Shown: positions 9,433-17,737 of the stretch, piece by piece
How the letters are laid out: each line of letters opens with the position of its first letter
How positions within the stretch are numbered: position 1 is the stretch's first letter
Assembly (NCBI RefSeq): GCF_001580365.1
Contig: NZ_CP014481.1
Span: forward strand, 96,057 to 160,056
Origin: Kocuria turfanensis
Lineage (GTDB): Bacteria; Actinomycetota; Actinomycetes; Actinomycetales; Micrococcaceae
DNA length: 64,000 bases
Direction: 5' to 3'
Translations under genes and position numbers: made by a program
The notes under the pieces: model-generated
Database searches by the model: none
What the model was told of the DNA's origin: nothing
Seen by the model: only the letters and a program-made list of their open reading frames with translations

Positions 9433-10278
9433 CTACTCTGCCCGGACGAATTCTTCGGCGTCCTGCACCTGTTGGCCTGTGGGGCGGATACCCGTGTACA
9501 GCACGAACTGCTCAAGCGCCTGGATGGTGGCCACCTCCGCACCGGTGATGACCTTCTTGCCCGCCGCCCTGCCGGCTTTAATCAGCGGCGTTTCCGGCGG
9601 CAAGGCCACCACGTCGAACACGACCTCGGCGGCTTCAACGGCCGCGGCCGGAAAGGATTGAGAATCCGCTTCGGCGCTGCCTGCCATGCCGATGGGCGTG
9701 ACGTTGATGATCATGTCGGCGGTGGCACCGCCCAGCTCGGCCCGCCACCTGAAGCCGTAAAGGTCAGCGAGGGCACTCCCTGTGGCCTCGTTCCGGGCAA
9801 TGATGGTGACGTCGCCAAAGCCCGCGTCGCGCAGCGCAGCGGCAGCGGCCTTGGCCATGCCGCCGGCTCCCTGCAGCAGCACCGAGGAGTCGGTGGGCAC
9901 GTCGTTGCGTTCTAGCAGCCGCTCAATCGCCGTGTAGTCGGTGTTGTAGGCAGTGAGGTGGCCGGCGTCGTTGACGATGGTGTTCACCGAATCAATCGCC
10001 TTCGCGGACGGATCCATCTCGTCGACTAAGGCGATGACGTCCTCCTTGTACGGCATGGAGATGGCGCAGCCGCGGATGCCCAGCCCGCGGACACCGGCGA
10101 TGGCCTGCTCGAGGTTGGTGGGGGCGAAGGCCTTATAGATCCAGTTCAGCCCGAGCTGTTCGTAGAGGTAGTTGTGGAAGCGGGTCCCGTTGTTGCTCGG
10201 CCGGGCCGAAAGCGAGATGCACATGGTCATGTCTTTGTTCAGAATCGGCACCCCTCCATTAAATGGCCAAGCCGGCAT
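9433..10278 (-). CDS. Shikimate/quinate dehydrogenase-like oxidoreductase
   Basis: 281 aa from the ATG at 10278, chosen because TAGGAG lies five bases upstream; the frame runs further but without a ribosome site. Expected to interconvert shikimate (or quinate) and the 3-dehydro compound with NAD(P)H. Catalytic Lys is in ISMPYKEDV and the catalytic Asp in YNTDYTAI. The Rossmann loop is GAGGMAKAAAAAL. It differs from biosynthetic AroE in the substrate loop and stands beside a LacI-regulated uptake locus, so a catabolic role is plausible but unproven. Confidence 0.85.
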   Translation of the reverse strand: MPAWPFNGGVPILNKDMTMCISLSARPSNNGTRFHNYLYEQLGLNWIYKAFAPTNLEQAIAGVRGLGIRGCAISMPYKEDVIALVDEMDPSAKAIDSVNTIVNDAGHLTAYNTDYTAIERLLERNDVPTDSSVLLQGAGGMAKAAAAALRDAGFGDVTIIARNEATGSALADLYGFRWRAELGGATADMIINVTPIGMAGSAEADSQSFPAAAVEAAEVVFDVVALPPETPLIKAGRAAGKKVITGAEVATIQALEQFVLYTGIRPTGQQVQDAEEFVRAE

Positions 10279-10315
10279 TGAACTCCTACTACAACGCCAC
10301 CCGCACGGGTATTGG

Positions 10316-10339
10316 CCGGTAGCCGGGCCATATGTGAAG
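10316..10339. repeat. Dispersed 24-bp repeat, copy C
   Basis: CCGGTAGCCGGGCCATATGT then GAAG, a looser copy of the repeat at 5898 and 9136. It sits about 40 bp upstream of the shikimate-dehydrogenase-like gene on the minus strand. Confidence 0.5.
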
Positions 10340-10518
10340 TGATGAGACTTGGCCACTCCTGTAGCCGGGGTACACGGGCCGAGCAGCGTCTGCCCATCCA
10401 TCCCTCGGATCTCGATTGCGCCTTGTACTGCGGGCAAGCCAGGTCAAGAAGTCACCTGCTCGTGTGGCAGTCCCGTCCTGCCCGAGGCAGCAAAGGCATA
10501 GGACAGGCCACATCGGGC

Positions 10519-11583
10519 TCATTCCGATGGTGGGCAGATGGATTTTCTGTTGATGAAGCGCGCCTTCAGTCGCGCGGGCGAGGCGGCCGGGTATGCGCCA
10601 GCCAGCACTTGCAGCAGCGCGGTCGCTGCAGAGACGCCCACCTCGTAGATCGGCTGGGCGATGACTGACAATGGCGGGGTCATCAGCTGGGCCCATCGGG
10701 CGTCGTCGAACATCACGAAGGACATGTTTTTGGGGATCTCCAGGTTTCTGTGCTGGAGGGCGAGCAGCACGTCCAGGGCGATCAGACCGTCCGAGGCGAG
10801 AATGGCAGTGGGGGGTGACTCCAGGGCCAGCAGCTCATCAATGATTCTTGCAGTGACCCTTTCACCGAGTGCATTGAAGCGTATGAGGTCTTTGGTCGGC
10901 TCCACACCGTATTGCTGCAGTCCATCGACAATTCCCGTGAGCCTGTCCTGCACCGAAGATACGGGAATGCGCATCCCCGGGCGGTACGTCTCTCCGTGCG
11001 TCTGCAGCGAGGAGATGAAGGCGATGCGCCGGTGGCCGGCTGCCAGCAATGTCGATGTTGCTTCTTTCGCAGCAGGAGCGATGTGCACGCTTGCTGAAAC
11101 GGCAGGCAATGTTTCAATCTGTCGGTCCAGAAGAACCAGCGGAACGCCAGCCCGGTGAGTGTCTTGGAGATGGTCCGTGACCAGGGCTGTCGCTGGTGCG
11201 ACGATGAGCCCATCGACACGTTTTTCGAGGAGAATCCGCACGGCGTCAACTTCGGCTTCCGGATTCTCTGAGGTGTTAATCAGGATGACGTCGTAACCGG
11301 CTTTCTTGGCGATGTCTGAGATCCCGCGGGTGGCCAAGCCGAAGTAGTCGTTCTCAATGTCGCCGACCACCACGCCGATGGTCTTCGTCTCGCCCGTATT
11401 GATACTGCGTGCAAGCACGTTGGGTCTGTAGCCGAGTTCCTCTGCGGCGGCCTGCACCTTCTCCCGAGCAGCGGCACTGACTGTGCCGTAGGACCCCAGC
11501 GCGCGGGCGGCACTGGACTTCGAGACTCCCGCCCGCCTGGCCACATCGGCGATCGTTGCAGGCCTCGTCTTCTGCGGAATCAT
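10519..11583 (-). CDS. LacI-family transcriptional repressor
   Basis: 354 aa from the ATG at 11583 with GGAGG seven bases upstream. The N-terminal LacI helix-turn-helix is plain (TIADVARRAGVSKSSAARAL), with the hinge region LGYRPNVLARS. The remaining 290 residues are the periplasmic-binding-like sugar/ligand domain (TIGVVVGDIENDYF, VDGLIVAPA). It is transcribed divergently from the amino-acid ABC transporter operon, and two identical palindromes lie in the gap, so it most likely represses that operon and itself. Ligand unknown. Confidence 0.92.
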   Translation of the reverse strand: MIPQKTRPATIADVARRAGVSKSSAARALGSYGTVSAAAREKVQAAAEELGYRPNVLARSINTGETKTIGVVVGDIENDYFGLATRGISDIAKKAGYDVILINTSENPEAEVDAVRILLEKRVDGLIVAPATALVTDHLQDTHRAGVPLVLLDRQIETLPAVSASVHIAPAAKEATSTLLAAGHRRIAFISSLQTHGETYRPGMRIPVSSVQDRLTGIVDGLQQYGVEPTKDLIRFNALGERVTARIIDELLALESPPTAILASDGLIALDVLLALQHRNLEIPKNMSFVMFDDARWAQLMTPPLSVIAQPIYEVGVSAATALLQVLAGAYPAASPARLKARFINRKSICPPSE

Positions 11584-11650
11584 GAGGCGCCTCCTTCGTT
11601 TTGACCATTGACGCCCACTCCCGACGCCGGTAGCGTGCGTCACACCCGAC

Positions 11651-11688
11651 TGACACCGGTGTCAGTCTATCGGGTGACACCGGTGTCA
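11651..11688. promoter_or_regulatory. Tandem LacI-type operators
   Basis: Two exact copies of the perfect 14-bp palindrome TGACACCGGTGTCA at 11651-11664 and 11675-11688, centres 24 bp apart, in the gap between the divergent LacI gene and the transporter operon. Position and symmetry fit binding by the LacI dimer or tetramer controlling both directions. Confidence 0.85.
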
Positions 11689-11747
11689 GACGAGCCCGGG
11701 CTCGCTGCCTCCCTCAATCGGCACCTCGAGACGAATGGAACCTCGCC

Positions 11748-12452
11748 ATGAACATCCTCAGGAATTTCCGCACTGCCGCGACCACGGGTTTGATTGGGTT
11801 GACCTTGATGACCGCCACTGCGTGTGGTGGAACCGGGGATGCATCGGGTGCAGGAGCCGAGGACAATCCGTTTAACTTGATCGAGCCTGGCACGATGCGG
11901 GTGGCCAGTGTGGGGGATCTGCGGCCGTACACCTACACCGACGAGAACGGTGAATTCACCGGTTTTGACGTGGAGCTCTTGGAGGACGTGGCCGGCCGGA
12001 TCGGTGTTGAGGAAGTGGTCTTCACCGGGCAGGACTTCTCTGGGTTGCTCGCGGCGGTGGCCAATGGCCAGTACGACGTTGGGGCGGCTGCCATCGGCAT
12101 CACCGAGGAGCGGCAGCAGACGGTCGATTTCTCCGAGGGTTATCTGGCCGGGTTCCTGTCGGTCGTGACCCCGAAGGACTCCGACATCGCCTCGGAGGAG
12201 GATCTGGCCGGTGGTCGGATGGGGGTGGTGCAGGGGACCCTGCAGGAGGCCTACGCGGTGAAGAACCTGCCCGACACGGAACTGGTGCGCTTCCCGGACA
12301 ACAACGCCGCCATCTCCGCGCTGAACAGCGGGACTGTGGACGCCCACTTCCTCGACTACGAGTCGGCCAAGAAGTACGTCGAGCAGTACGACCTGGTCAG
12401 TGCCGTGGAGATTCCCTCTTTCGACGCCCCGGCCGGCTTCGCTGTCGCTAAA
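11748..12452 (+). pseudogene. Amino-acid ABC transporter substrate-binding lipoprotein, 5' part, split by IS481
   Basis: The ATG at 11748 starts a lipoprotein signal ending in the lipobox ATAC. It is followed by the family-3 solute-binding fold ([55 protein letters not shown]). The frame is cut after PAGFAVAK by an IS481 element. The remaining C-terminus resumes at 13572. Joining 11748-12446 to 13572-13739 gives an intact 288-aa frame, so the gene was functional before the insertion. The binding protein is probably lost, which should cripple the transporter. Confidence 0.92.
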
Positions 12453-13459
12453 GTGTAAGAGGGCATGACGTTATTGGCACGGGCCGGGACGCGTGAGGCC
12501 GGGGGCTGATCACCACAGGCGGTATGCGGCCGATGGTAGTTGAAGTGGTTGACCCACACCCCGATCGCGTCCCGGCGGGCCTGCTCGCTGGCGTAGGGAC
12601 GGACGTAGAGGACCTCATCGGCCAGCAGTCGGTTGTAGCGCTCCACTTTGCCGTTGTGCCGAGGTGTGTAGGGCCTGATGCGCTGGTGCCGGCCGGCGAG
12701 GGCCTCCACGCACCGGGTGAAGTCCCGGGCCTTGTAGTTGGCGCCGTTGTCGGTCACGACTCGGTGGATCCTCTCGATCCCGTGGGCGGCGAAGAACGCC
12801 CGGGCTCGGCAGAAGAACCCGATCGTCGTCACCGCCTTCTCGTCGGCCAGAGCCTCGGTGTAGGCCAGCCTCGAGAAACCGTCCACGGCCGAGTGCAGGT
12901 AGGTGTAGCCGACCTTCGCCCCGGGCCCGCGCTTGGCCGCCTTCGCCGCCGTACTGCCGCGGCCATGGGCGCGCCAGCCGCCGCCGTCGGGGATCCGCCC
13001 GACCTTCTTCACGTCCAGGTGCACCATGTGCCCGGGCCAGGCGGCACGGATCCGCTGGGGCGGGCGTCGCAGGTCGTCCCCGGCTGGAGTGAGGTCGCGC
13101 AGGCGGGAAATGCCCAGCCGGGCCAGCCAGCGACCGACCGTGCGCAGGTGTAGCTCGTGCCCGAGATCCAGCAGGTGGCGGTGGATCCGCCGGGCCGACC
13201 ATTTCCGGTCTCGCCGGAGGGACTCGATGAGCTCCACGACGGCCGCCGGGGTGCGCTGAGGGCTGTGCCTTGGGACCGAGGGACGATCGGCCAGCCCCGC
13301 CTCACCGGCGGCGAGATAGCGGGCCACCCAGGTCGCCACCGTGGGGCGGCTGACCCGGAACTCGGCGGCCACATGGGCCTTCGGGATCCCGTCCTCGAGG
13401 TGACGGCGGACCATGCGCAGCCGGCCGGTCGGGGTCAGAGGTGCATTAATGTGGGGCAT
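12356..13459 (-). CDS. IS481-family transposase, copy 2, reading out of the element
   Basis: The same transposase as copy 1 through the IS end (MPSYT). Because this target site does not supply a stop at the junction, the frame continues for 31 codons, antisense, into the interrupted binding-protein gene and ends at 12356. The catalytic core is intact ([29 protein letters not shown]). The added tail may or may not affect activity. Confidence 0.9.
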   Translation of the reverse strand: MPHINAPLTPTGRLRMVRRHLEDGIPKAHVAAEFRVSRPTVATWVARYLAAGEAGLADRPSVPRHSPQRTPAAVVELIESLRRDRKWSARRIHRHLLDLGHELHLRTVGRWLARLGISRLRDLTPAGDDLRRPPQRIRAAWPGHMVHLDVKKVGRIPDGGGWRAHGRGSTAAKAAKRGPGAKVGYTYLHSAVDGFSRLAYTEALADEKAVTTIGFFCRARAFFAAHGIERIHRVVTDNGANYKARDFTRCVEALAGRHQRIRPYTPRHNGKVERYNRLLADEVLYVRPYASEQARRDAIGVWVNHFNYHRPHTACGDQPPASRVPARANNVMPSYTLATAKPAGASKEGISTALTRSYCSTYFLADS

Positions 13460-13571
13460 GAACGGGCTCTCTTGCTGCGGACGGACGGTGTAGGAACTTC
13501 CATCCTGTGGCGAGGAGCCCGTTCCTCATCTCACCGGCACACCCGCGGCAAGAACCTCATGCCCCACAACA
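12454..13571 (-). mobile_element. IS481-family insertion sequence, copy 2
   Basis: 1,118 bp, same length and ends as the copy at 5966. It interrupts the solute-binding protein gene. The flanks GCTAAAG (12447-12453) and GCTAAG (13572-13577) are a near-perfect target repeat with one extra A on the left. Confidence 0.92.
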
Positions 13572-13739
13572 GCTAAGGACAACGACGAACTCGTTGAGGC
13601 CCTGAACGAGGGCCTGGCCGAGGCCATGGAGGACGGCACCTGGAAGGAACTGCACGAGAAGTGGTTCCCCGGTTCCCCGATGCCGCAGCAGTACCTGCCC
13701 TCGGCCGAGCAGACCGCCACCGCCGAGCCCACGTCCTGA
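13572..13739 (+). pseudogene. Amino-acid substrate-binding protein, 3' part
   Basis: The continuation of the gene cut at 12452. Read in frame from the target repeat it gives AKDNDELVEALNEGLAEAM and then WKELHEKWFP, the typical last helix of family-3 solute-binding proteins, ending at the TGA at 13737-13739. No start codon or ribosome site of its own is visible. Confidence 0.88.
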
Positions 13740-13801
13740 TCCTGCCGGACGCCCGCCCGTTCGGCAGTCCCACCGTTCCTCCGACCGTCTGAGAGCACCT
13801 C

Positions 13802-14587
13802 ATGGACTGGATCGACACGATCACCCGCACCTTCTTCGACGTCGACGCGATGCTGGCGGTGCTGCCGCAGCTGCTGGCCGTCGGGCTGAAGAACACCCTC
13901 ATCATCTCCGTCTCGGCCACCGTGATCGGGCTCGTGCTGGGCATGGTCCTCGCCGTGATGGGCATCTCCCGGACCCGGTGGTTGCGCGTGCCCGCCCGGC
14001 TCTACACCGACATCTTCCGCGGGTTGCCCGCCATCCTCACCATCCTGCTCATCGGCCAGGGCTTCGCTGGGATGAGCCAGCAGGTGTTCGGTGCCTCGCC
14101 GTACCCGCTGGGCATCGCCGCGCTGAGTCTGATCGCCAGCGCCTACATCGGGGAGATCTTCCGGGCCGGCATCCAGAGCATCGACAAGGGCCAGCTCGAG
14201 GCCTGCCGTGCCCTGGGCATGAGCTACCCCAAGGCCATGGCCCTGGTGGTCGTCCCCCAGGGCGTGCGCCGGGTCCTGCCGGCACTGGTCAACGAGTTCA
14301 TCGCCATCGTGAAGGACTCCAGCCTCGTGTACTTCCTGGGCCTGTTGGTGGGTGAACGCGAGCTGTTCCGTGTGGGCCAGGACGCGGCCGTGCTCACCGG
14401 CAACCTCTCACCGCTGGTGATGGCTGGGGTCTTCTACCTGATCATCACCGTTCCACTGACCCACCTCGTGAACTACTTCGACCACCGCTTCCGCGCCGGG
14501 CGCCGGCGCGCGACCGAGCCTTCGAGCGGGCTGGCGGAAGTCGAGGAGCTCAACACCACCCCTTCGACTGTTGGGAGCAAAGCATGA
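13802..14587 (+). CDS. Amino-acid ABC transporter permease, HisM/GlnP-like
   Basis: 261 aa with about five membrane segments. Typical of polar amino-acid permeases: GLKNTLIISVSATVIGLVLG near the N-terminus and the ATPase-docking loop EACRALGMSYPKAMALVVVP. It starts 63 bp after the broken binding-protein gene and overlaps the ATPase start by 4 bp (ATGA), so the two are translationally coupled. Confidence 0.92.
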   Translation: MDWIDTITRTFFDVDAMLAVLPQLLAVGLKNTLIISVSATVIGLVLGMVLAVMGISRTRWLRVPARLYTDIFRGLPAILTILLIGQGFAGMSQQVFGASPYPLGIAALSLIASAYIGEIFRAGIQSIDKGQLEACRALGMSYPKAMALVVVPQGVRRVLPALVNEFIAIVKDSSLVYFLGLLVGERELFRVGQDAAVLTGNLSPLVMAGVFYLIITVPLTHLVNYFDHRFRAGRRRATEPSSGLAEVEELNTTPSTVGSKA

Positions 14588-15351
14588 GCACCACCGCCGC
14601 GCCCGCCGCGCCCGTGGAGACCTACCACGGGGCCAGCCTGGAGATCCGTGACCTCACCCTTGCCTTCGGCGACATCGAGGTGCTGCGCAACGTGAGTCTC
14701 TCTGTGCCCGCCGGCACCACCACCTGCATCATCGGGCCCTCGGGTTCGGGCAAGTCCACCCTGTTACGCGGGATCAACCGCCTGCACGAGCCCAAGAGCG
14801 GTGATGTGCTGCTCGGAGGACAAAGCGTGCTGGGGGTCAAGCCCGACGGGCTGCGGCGGCGGATCGGGATGGTCTTCCAGCACTTCAATCTCTTCCCCGA
14901 CCACACCGCCCTGGAGAACGTCGCCCTGGCCCCGACCAACGTCAAGCGCATGCCACGGGCCCAGGCCCGGACCCTGGCGCACAAGCACCTGGCCGAGGTC
15001 GGCCTGGCCGAACGCGCCGACCACCGGCCCCGGGACCTCTCCGGAGGCCAGCAGCAGCGCGTGGCAATCGCCCGGGCCCTGGCCATGGAACCAGAAGTCA
15101 TGCTCTTCGACGAGGCCACCAGCGCCCTGGACCCCGAGCTCGTCAAAGGCGTGCTCGACCTCATGGCCGGGCTCAGCCACAGCGGCATGACCATGGTCGT
15201 GGTCACCCACGAAATGCACTTCGCCCGCAAGGTCGCCGACCAGGTCGTCTTCATGGACGAAGGCAAGGTCGTCGAGGCCGGCACCCCACAGCAGATCTTC
15301 GACAACCCCGGCAGCGACCGCCTGCGCCGCTTCCTCTCGGAGGTCCTCTGA
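14584..15351 (+). CDS. Amino-acid ABC transporter ATP-binding protein
   Basis: 255 aa, complete. Walker A GPSGSGKST, Q-loop VFQHFNLFP, signature LSGGQQQRVAIARAL, Walker B MLFDEATSALDPEL and switch His in VVVTHEMHFAR. It matches the GlnQ/HisP group that drives polar amino-acid uptake. Its stop overlaps the start of the next oxidoreductase gene by one base, so transporter and catabolic enzymes form one operon. Confidence 0.93.
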   Translation: MSTTAAPAAPVETYHGASLEIRDLTLAFGDIEVLRNVSLSVPAGTTTCIIGPSGSGKSTLLRGINRLHEPKSGDVLLGGQSVLGVKPDGLRRRIGMVFQHFNLFPDHTALENVALAPTNVKRMPRAQARTLAHKHLAEVGLAERADHRPRDLSGGQQQRVAIARALAMEPEVMLFDEATSALDPELVKGVLDLMAGLSHSGMTMVVVTHEMHFARKVADQVVFMDEGKVVEAGTPQQIFDNPGSDRLRRFLSEVL

Positions 15352-15721
15352 TGGCGGCCCCGATCCGCACCGCAGTCCTCGGCTACGGAGTCTCCGGGCG
15401 GGTGTTCCACACCCCGTTGCTGGCCGCGGACCCCGACTACGAGCTGACGGCGGTCGTCACCGGCAATCCCGAACGAGCTGCCCGCGCCGCCGAGCGGCAT
15501 CCCGGAGCCCGGATCGTCCCCAGCGACGACGATCTGTTCACCCTGCTCGATACCGGGGAACTCGAACTGGACCTTGTGATCCTGGGCACCCCACCGGGCA
15601 CCCATTTCGATCAAGCAGTCGCCGCGATCAACCGCGGGCTGCACGTGGTGGTGGACAAACCGTTCGTCCCCACCGCCATCCAGGGCGAGGAGCTGGTACG
15701 CCGGGCGCAGGAGGCCGGGGT
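15351..15721 (+). pseudogene. Gfo/Idh/MocA-family oxidoreductase, 5' part, split by transposon
   Basis: The Rossmann half of an NAD(P)-dependent sugar, inositol or opine-type dehydrogenase: AVLGYGVSGRVFHTPLLA, VTGNPERA, LVILGTPPGTHFDQA and the catalytic-region VVDKPFVP. The frame is intact to EAGV and is then cut by a 10.9-kb transposon at base 15722. The rest of the gene resumes at 26639. The joined frame is 348 codons plus stop. The oxidoreductase probably acted on the compound imported by the upstream transporter. Confidence 0.93.
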
Positions 15722-15770
15722 TGTGACTGTCGACGGTGAATGGCGGTGTTCTGACAGAGGTATTTGGCGG
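15722..15770. repeat. Transposon left terminus with two transposase-site repeats
   Basis: Begins TGTGACTGTCGACGGTGAA, then TGGCGG at 15741-15746 and again at 15765-15770. The segment TGGCGGTGTTCTGACAGAG is shared with the internal terminus near 25450. The paired TGGCGG motifs 24 bp apart resemble the multiple TniA-binding sites in Tn402-type ends. Confidence 0.88.
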
Positions 15771-15789
15771 CCGTGGTGCGGCTGTGGGC

Positions 15790-16188
15790 TCAGAGGTAGC
15801 TGCAGATTTGGGCGGGATCGCACTGGGTGGGGTCGCCTTGGGAGGCGGCCTGGTAGTGCTCGGCCGCGGAGGCCCGCAGGGCGGTGAGCTCAGCGATGTG
15901 CTGGTCGAGGTCGGTGAGTTGCTGGGCGAGCTGTGCGGCTACGTGGGCGCAGGGGGCCTGCCCGGCGTCGCGGATCTGCAGGATGTTCCGGATCTCGGCC
16001 AGACTGAGTCCGGCGGCCTTGCTGCGGCGGATGAACTGCAGGCGGGCGAGGGCCTCGGGTGGGTAGTCGCGGTACCCGTTGGGGCCGCGGTGCACCGGGG
16101 GCAGCAGACCGTGCTGTTCGTAGAACCGCAGGGCTTTGGTGGTCATGCCGGCGGCTGCGGCCGCTTCACCGATCCGCACGGTGCGCAC
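15790..16188 (-). CDS. MerR-family metal-responsive regulator
   Basis: 132 aa. The N-terminal winged helix is typical (RIGEAAAAAGMTTKALRFYE, GYRDYPPEALARL), followed by the dimerisation helix. Cysteines at 80, 123 and 129 (APCAHV, and QCDPAQIC at the C-terminus) match the metal-site layout of MerR/CueR/CadR regulators, though the spacing of the last pair (five residues) is shorter than in classic MerR. A CCTTCC-N8-GGAAGG site lies 24-43 bp upstream and an identical half-site pattern precedes merA, so it likely controls both. Confidence 0.87.
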   Translation of the reverse strand: MRTVRIGEAAAAAGMTTKALRFYEQHGLLPPVHRGPNGYRDYPPEALARLQFIRRSKAAGLSLAEIRNILQIRDAGQAPCAHVAAQLAQQLTDLDQHIAELTALRASAAEHYQAASQGDPTQCDPAQICSYL

Positions 16189-16211
16189 CTCGATCCTGGA
16201 CTGTCGTGTGG

Positions 16212-16231
16212 CCTTCCACGGTAGAGGAAGG
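16212..16231 (-). promoter_or_regulatory. MerR-type operator upstream of the regulator gene
   Basis: CCTTCC-N8-GGAAGG. On the coding (minus) strand it begins CCTTCCTCT, the same nine bases as the operator upstream of merA. It lies just ahead of the regulator start, consistent with autoregulation. Confidence 0.7.
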
Positions 16232-16250
16232 CTCCGGGGGCAGGGCCCTG

Positions 16251-16270
16251 CCTGCCCCTGGAGGGGCAGG
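16251..16270 (-). terminator. Hairpin after the flavin reductase gene
   Basis: CCTGCCCCTGGAGGGGCAGG, a near-perfect GC hairpin with a very small loop, beginning seven bases beyond the reductase stop codon on the minus strand. No strong T tract follows, so it may be a partial terminator separating merA-reductase from merR. Confidence 0.55.
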
Positions 16271-16276
16271 TGGTCA

Positions 16277-17662
16277 TCAGGGTTCGGTGCGGGCGCGGTC
16301 GGTCTCGACGGCCTGCCAGGTCTTGCGCGCGGCGATGAGCACCGGGTCCCACACCGGGGAGAAGGGCGGGGCGTAGGAGAGGTCGATGTTGAGCAGCTCT
16401 TCCACCGGGGTCTCGTGCCACAGCGCCACGGAGAGCACGTCGATGCGCTTGGCCGCGCCTTCTTCCCCGACGATCTGGGCGCCGAGCAGCCGTCCGGTGC
16501 CGCGTTCGGCGATGAGTTTGGTGCGGATGGGTTTGGCCCCGGGGTAGTAGCCGGCCCGGGTGGTGGAGTCGACCACGGCGGTGACGGGGTCGAAGCCGGC
16601 CGCCTGCGCCTCGAGCTCTCCGAGGCCGGTGCGTCCGACTTCGATGTCGCAGATCTTGGTCACGGCGGTGCCGAGCACCCCGGGGAAGGTGGCGTAGCCG
16701 CCGCCGAGGTTGATCCCGGCGGTGCGGCCCTCCTTGTTCGCGTGGGTACCCAGCGGCAGGGACACGTGGCGGCGGGAGACGCGGTGGAACTTCTCCACGC
16801 AGTCCCCGCCGGCCCACACCCCCTCGATGCCGGTGCGCAGCCGGCGGTCCACGGCGATCGCCCCCGTCTCGCCCAGGGGGATCCCGGCGTCGGCGGCCAG
16901 GGTGGTGTTCGGGGTCACCCCCAGGCCGAGGATCACCAGATCGGTGGGGATGGTGGCCTGATCGGTGACCACGGCGGTGACCTTCCCGGCGTGGGTCTCG
17001 AAGCCGGTGACGGTCTCCTCCATCCGCACCTCCATCCCGTACCCTTCCATCGCGGTGGCGATGAGCGCGCCCATGTCCGGGTCCAGGCCCGGCAGCGGGG
17101 CCGGGGGGCGTCCGATCACGGTGATGTCCACGCCCCAGGCGGACAGGGCCTCGGCCAGTTCCAGGCCGATGTAGCCGGCCCCGACGACCACCGCCCGGCC
17201 CGGGCGCTCCCGCTCCAGGACCGTGCGCAGGGCGATACCGTCGTCGAGGGTCTGCACCCCGTGGATACCGGCCGCATCGATCCCGGGCAGTGGCGGGCGG
17301 GCCGGGGTGGCCCCGGTGGCGACCATGAGTTGGTCGAAGCCCTCCCAGGCCTCCCGGCCGGCGGTCAGGTCGCGCACGAGCACGGCGCGGCGGTGCAGGT
17401 CGATCTCCAGGACCTCGTGACCGGTGCGGGCGTCGATGGCGTGGTGGTCGCGGAACTGTTGCGGGGTACGGGCTATCAGCTCCGTGGTGTCGGCGACGTC
17501 CTTGCCGATGAAGTACGGGATCCCGCAGGCCGAATACGAGGTGTAGTGGCCCCGCTCGAAGGCCACGATCTCCAACTGGTCCTGGGGCAGCTGGCGGCGG
17601 GCGGCGGAGGCCGCGCTCATCCCCGCGGCGTCCCCACCGATGACGATCAACCTCTGGGCCAT
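16277..17662 (-). CDS. CoA-disulfide-reductase-like FAD/NAD(P) oxidoreductase
   Basis: 461 aa pyridine-nucleotide disulfide oxidoreductase. FAD-binding GGDAAGMSAASAARR at the N-terminus and the single redox Cys in YTSYSACGIPYFIG (the CoA-disulfide reductase/NADH oxidase signature). A second Rossmann motif is VVVGAGYIGLELAEAL, and VWAGGDCVEKFHR contacts the flavin. It reduces a low-molecular-weight thiol disulfide or polysulfide using NAD(P)H in this family. It starts 75 bp after merA in the same direction and shares its promoter, so a role in thiol homeostasis during metal stress is inferred. Confidence 0.88.
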   Translation of the reverse strand: MAQRLIVIGGDAAGMSAASAARRQLPQDQLEIVAFERGHYTSYSACGIPYFIGKDVADTTELIARTPQQFRDHHAIDARTGHEVLEIDLHRRAVLVRDLTAGREAWEGFDQLMVATGATPARPPLPGIDAAGIHGVQTLDDGIALRTVLERERPGRAVVVGAGYIGLELAEALSAWGVDITVIGRPPAPLPGLDPDMGALIATAMEGYGMEVRMEETVTGFETHAGKVTAVVTDQATIPTDLVILGLGVTPNTTLAADAGIPLGETGAIAVDRRLRTGIEGVWAGGDCVEKFHRVSRRHVSLPLGTHANKEGRTAGINLGGGYATFPGVLGTAVTKICDIEVGRTGLGELEAQAAGFDPVTAVVDSTTRAGYYPGAKPIRTKLIAERGTGRLLGAQIVGEEGAAKRIDVLSVALWHETPVEELLNIDLSYAPPFSPVWDPVLIAARKTWQAVETDRARTEP

Positions 17663-17737
17663 GACTTCCCCTTCCGTTACAGTGCCTGCTGAGTCGTCAG
17701 CTCCCGGCTGTGCTCGATGCTCGAGGCCGACCGATCC

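Noticed and set aside
16136..17692. 518-aa + strand frame over the flavin reductase
   Set aside because: Gly/His/Arg-rich low-complexity translation, antisense to a well-defined CoA-disulfide-reductase-like gene.
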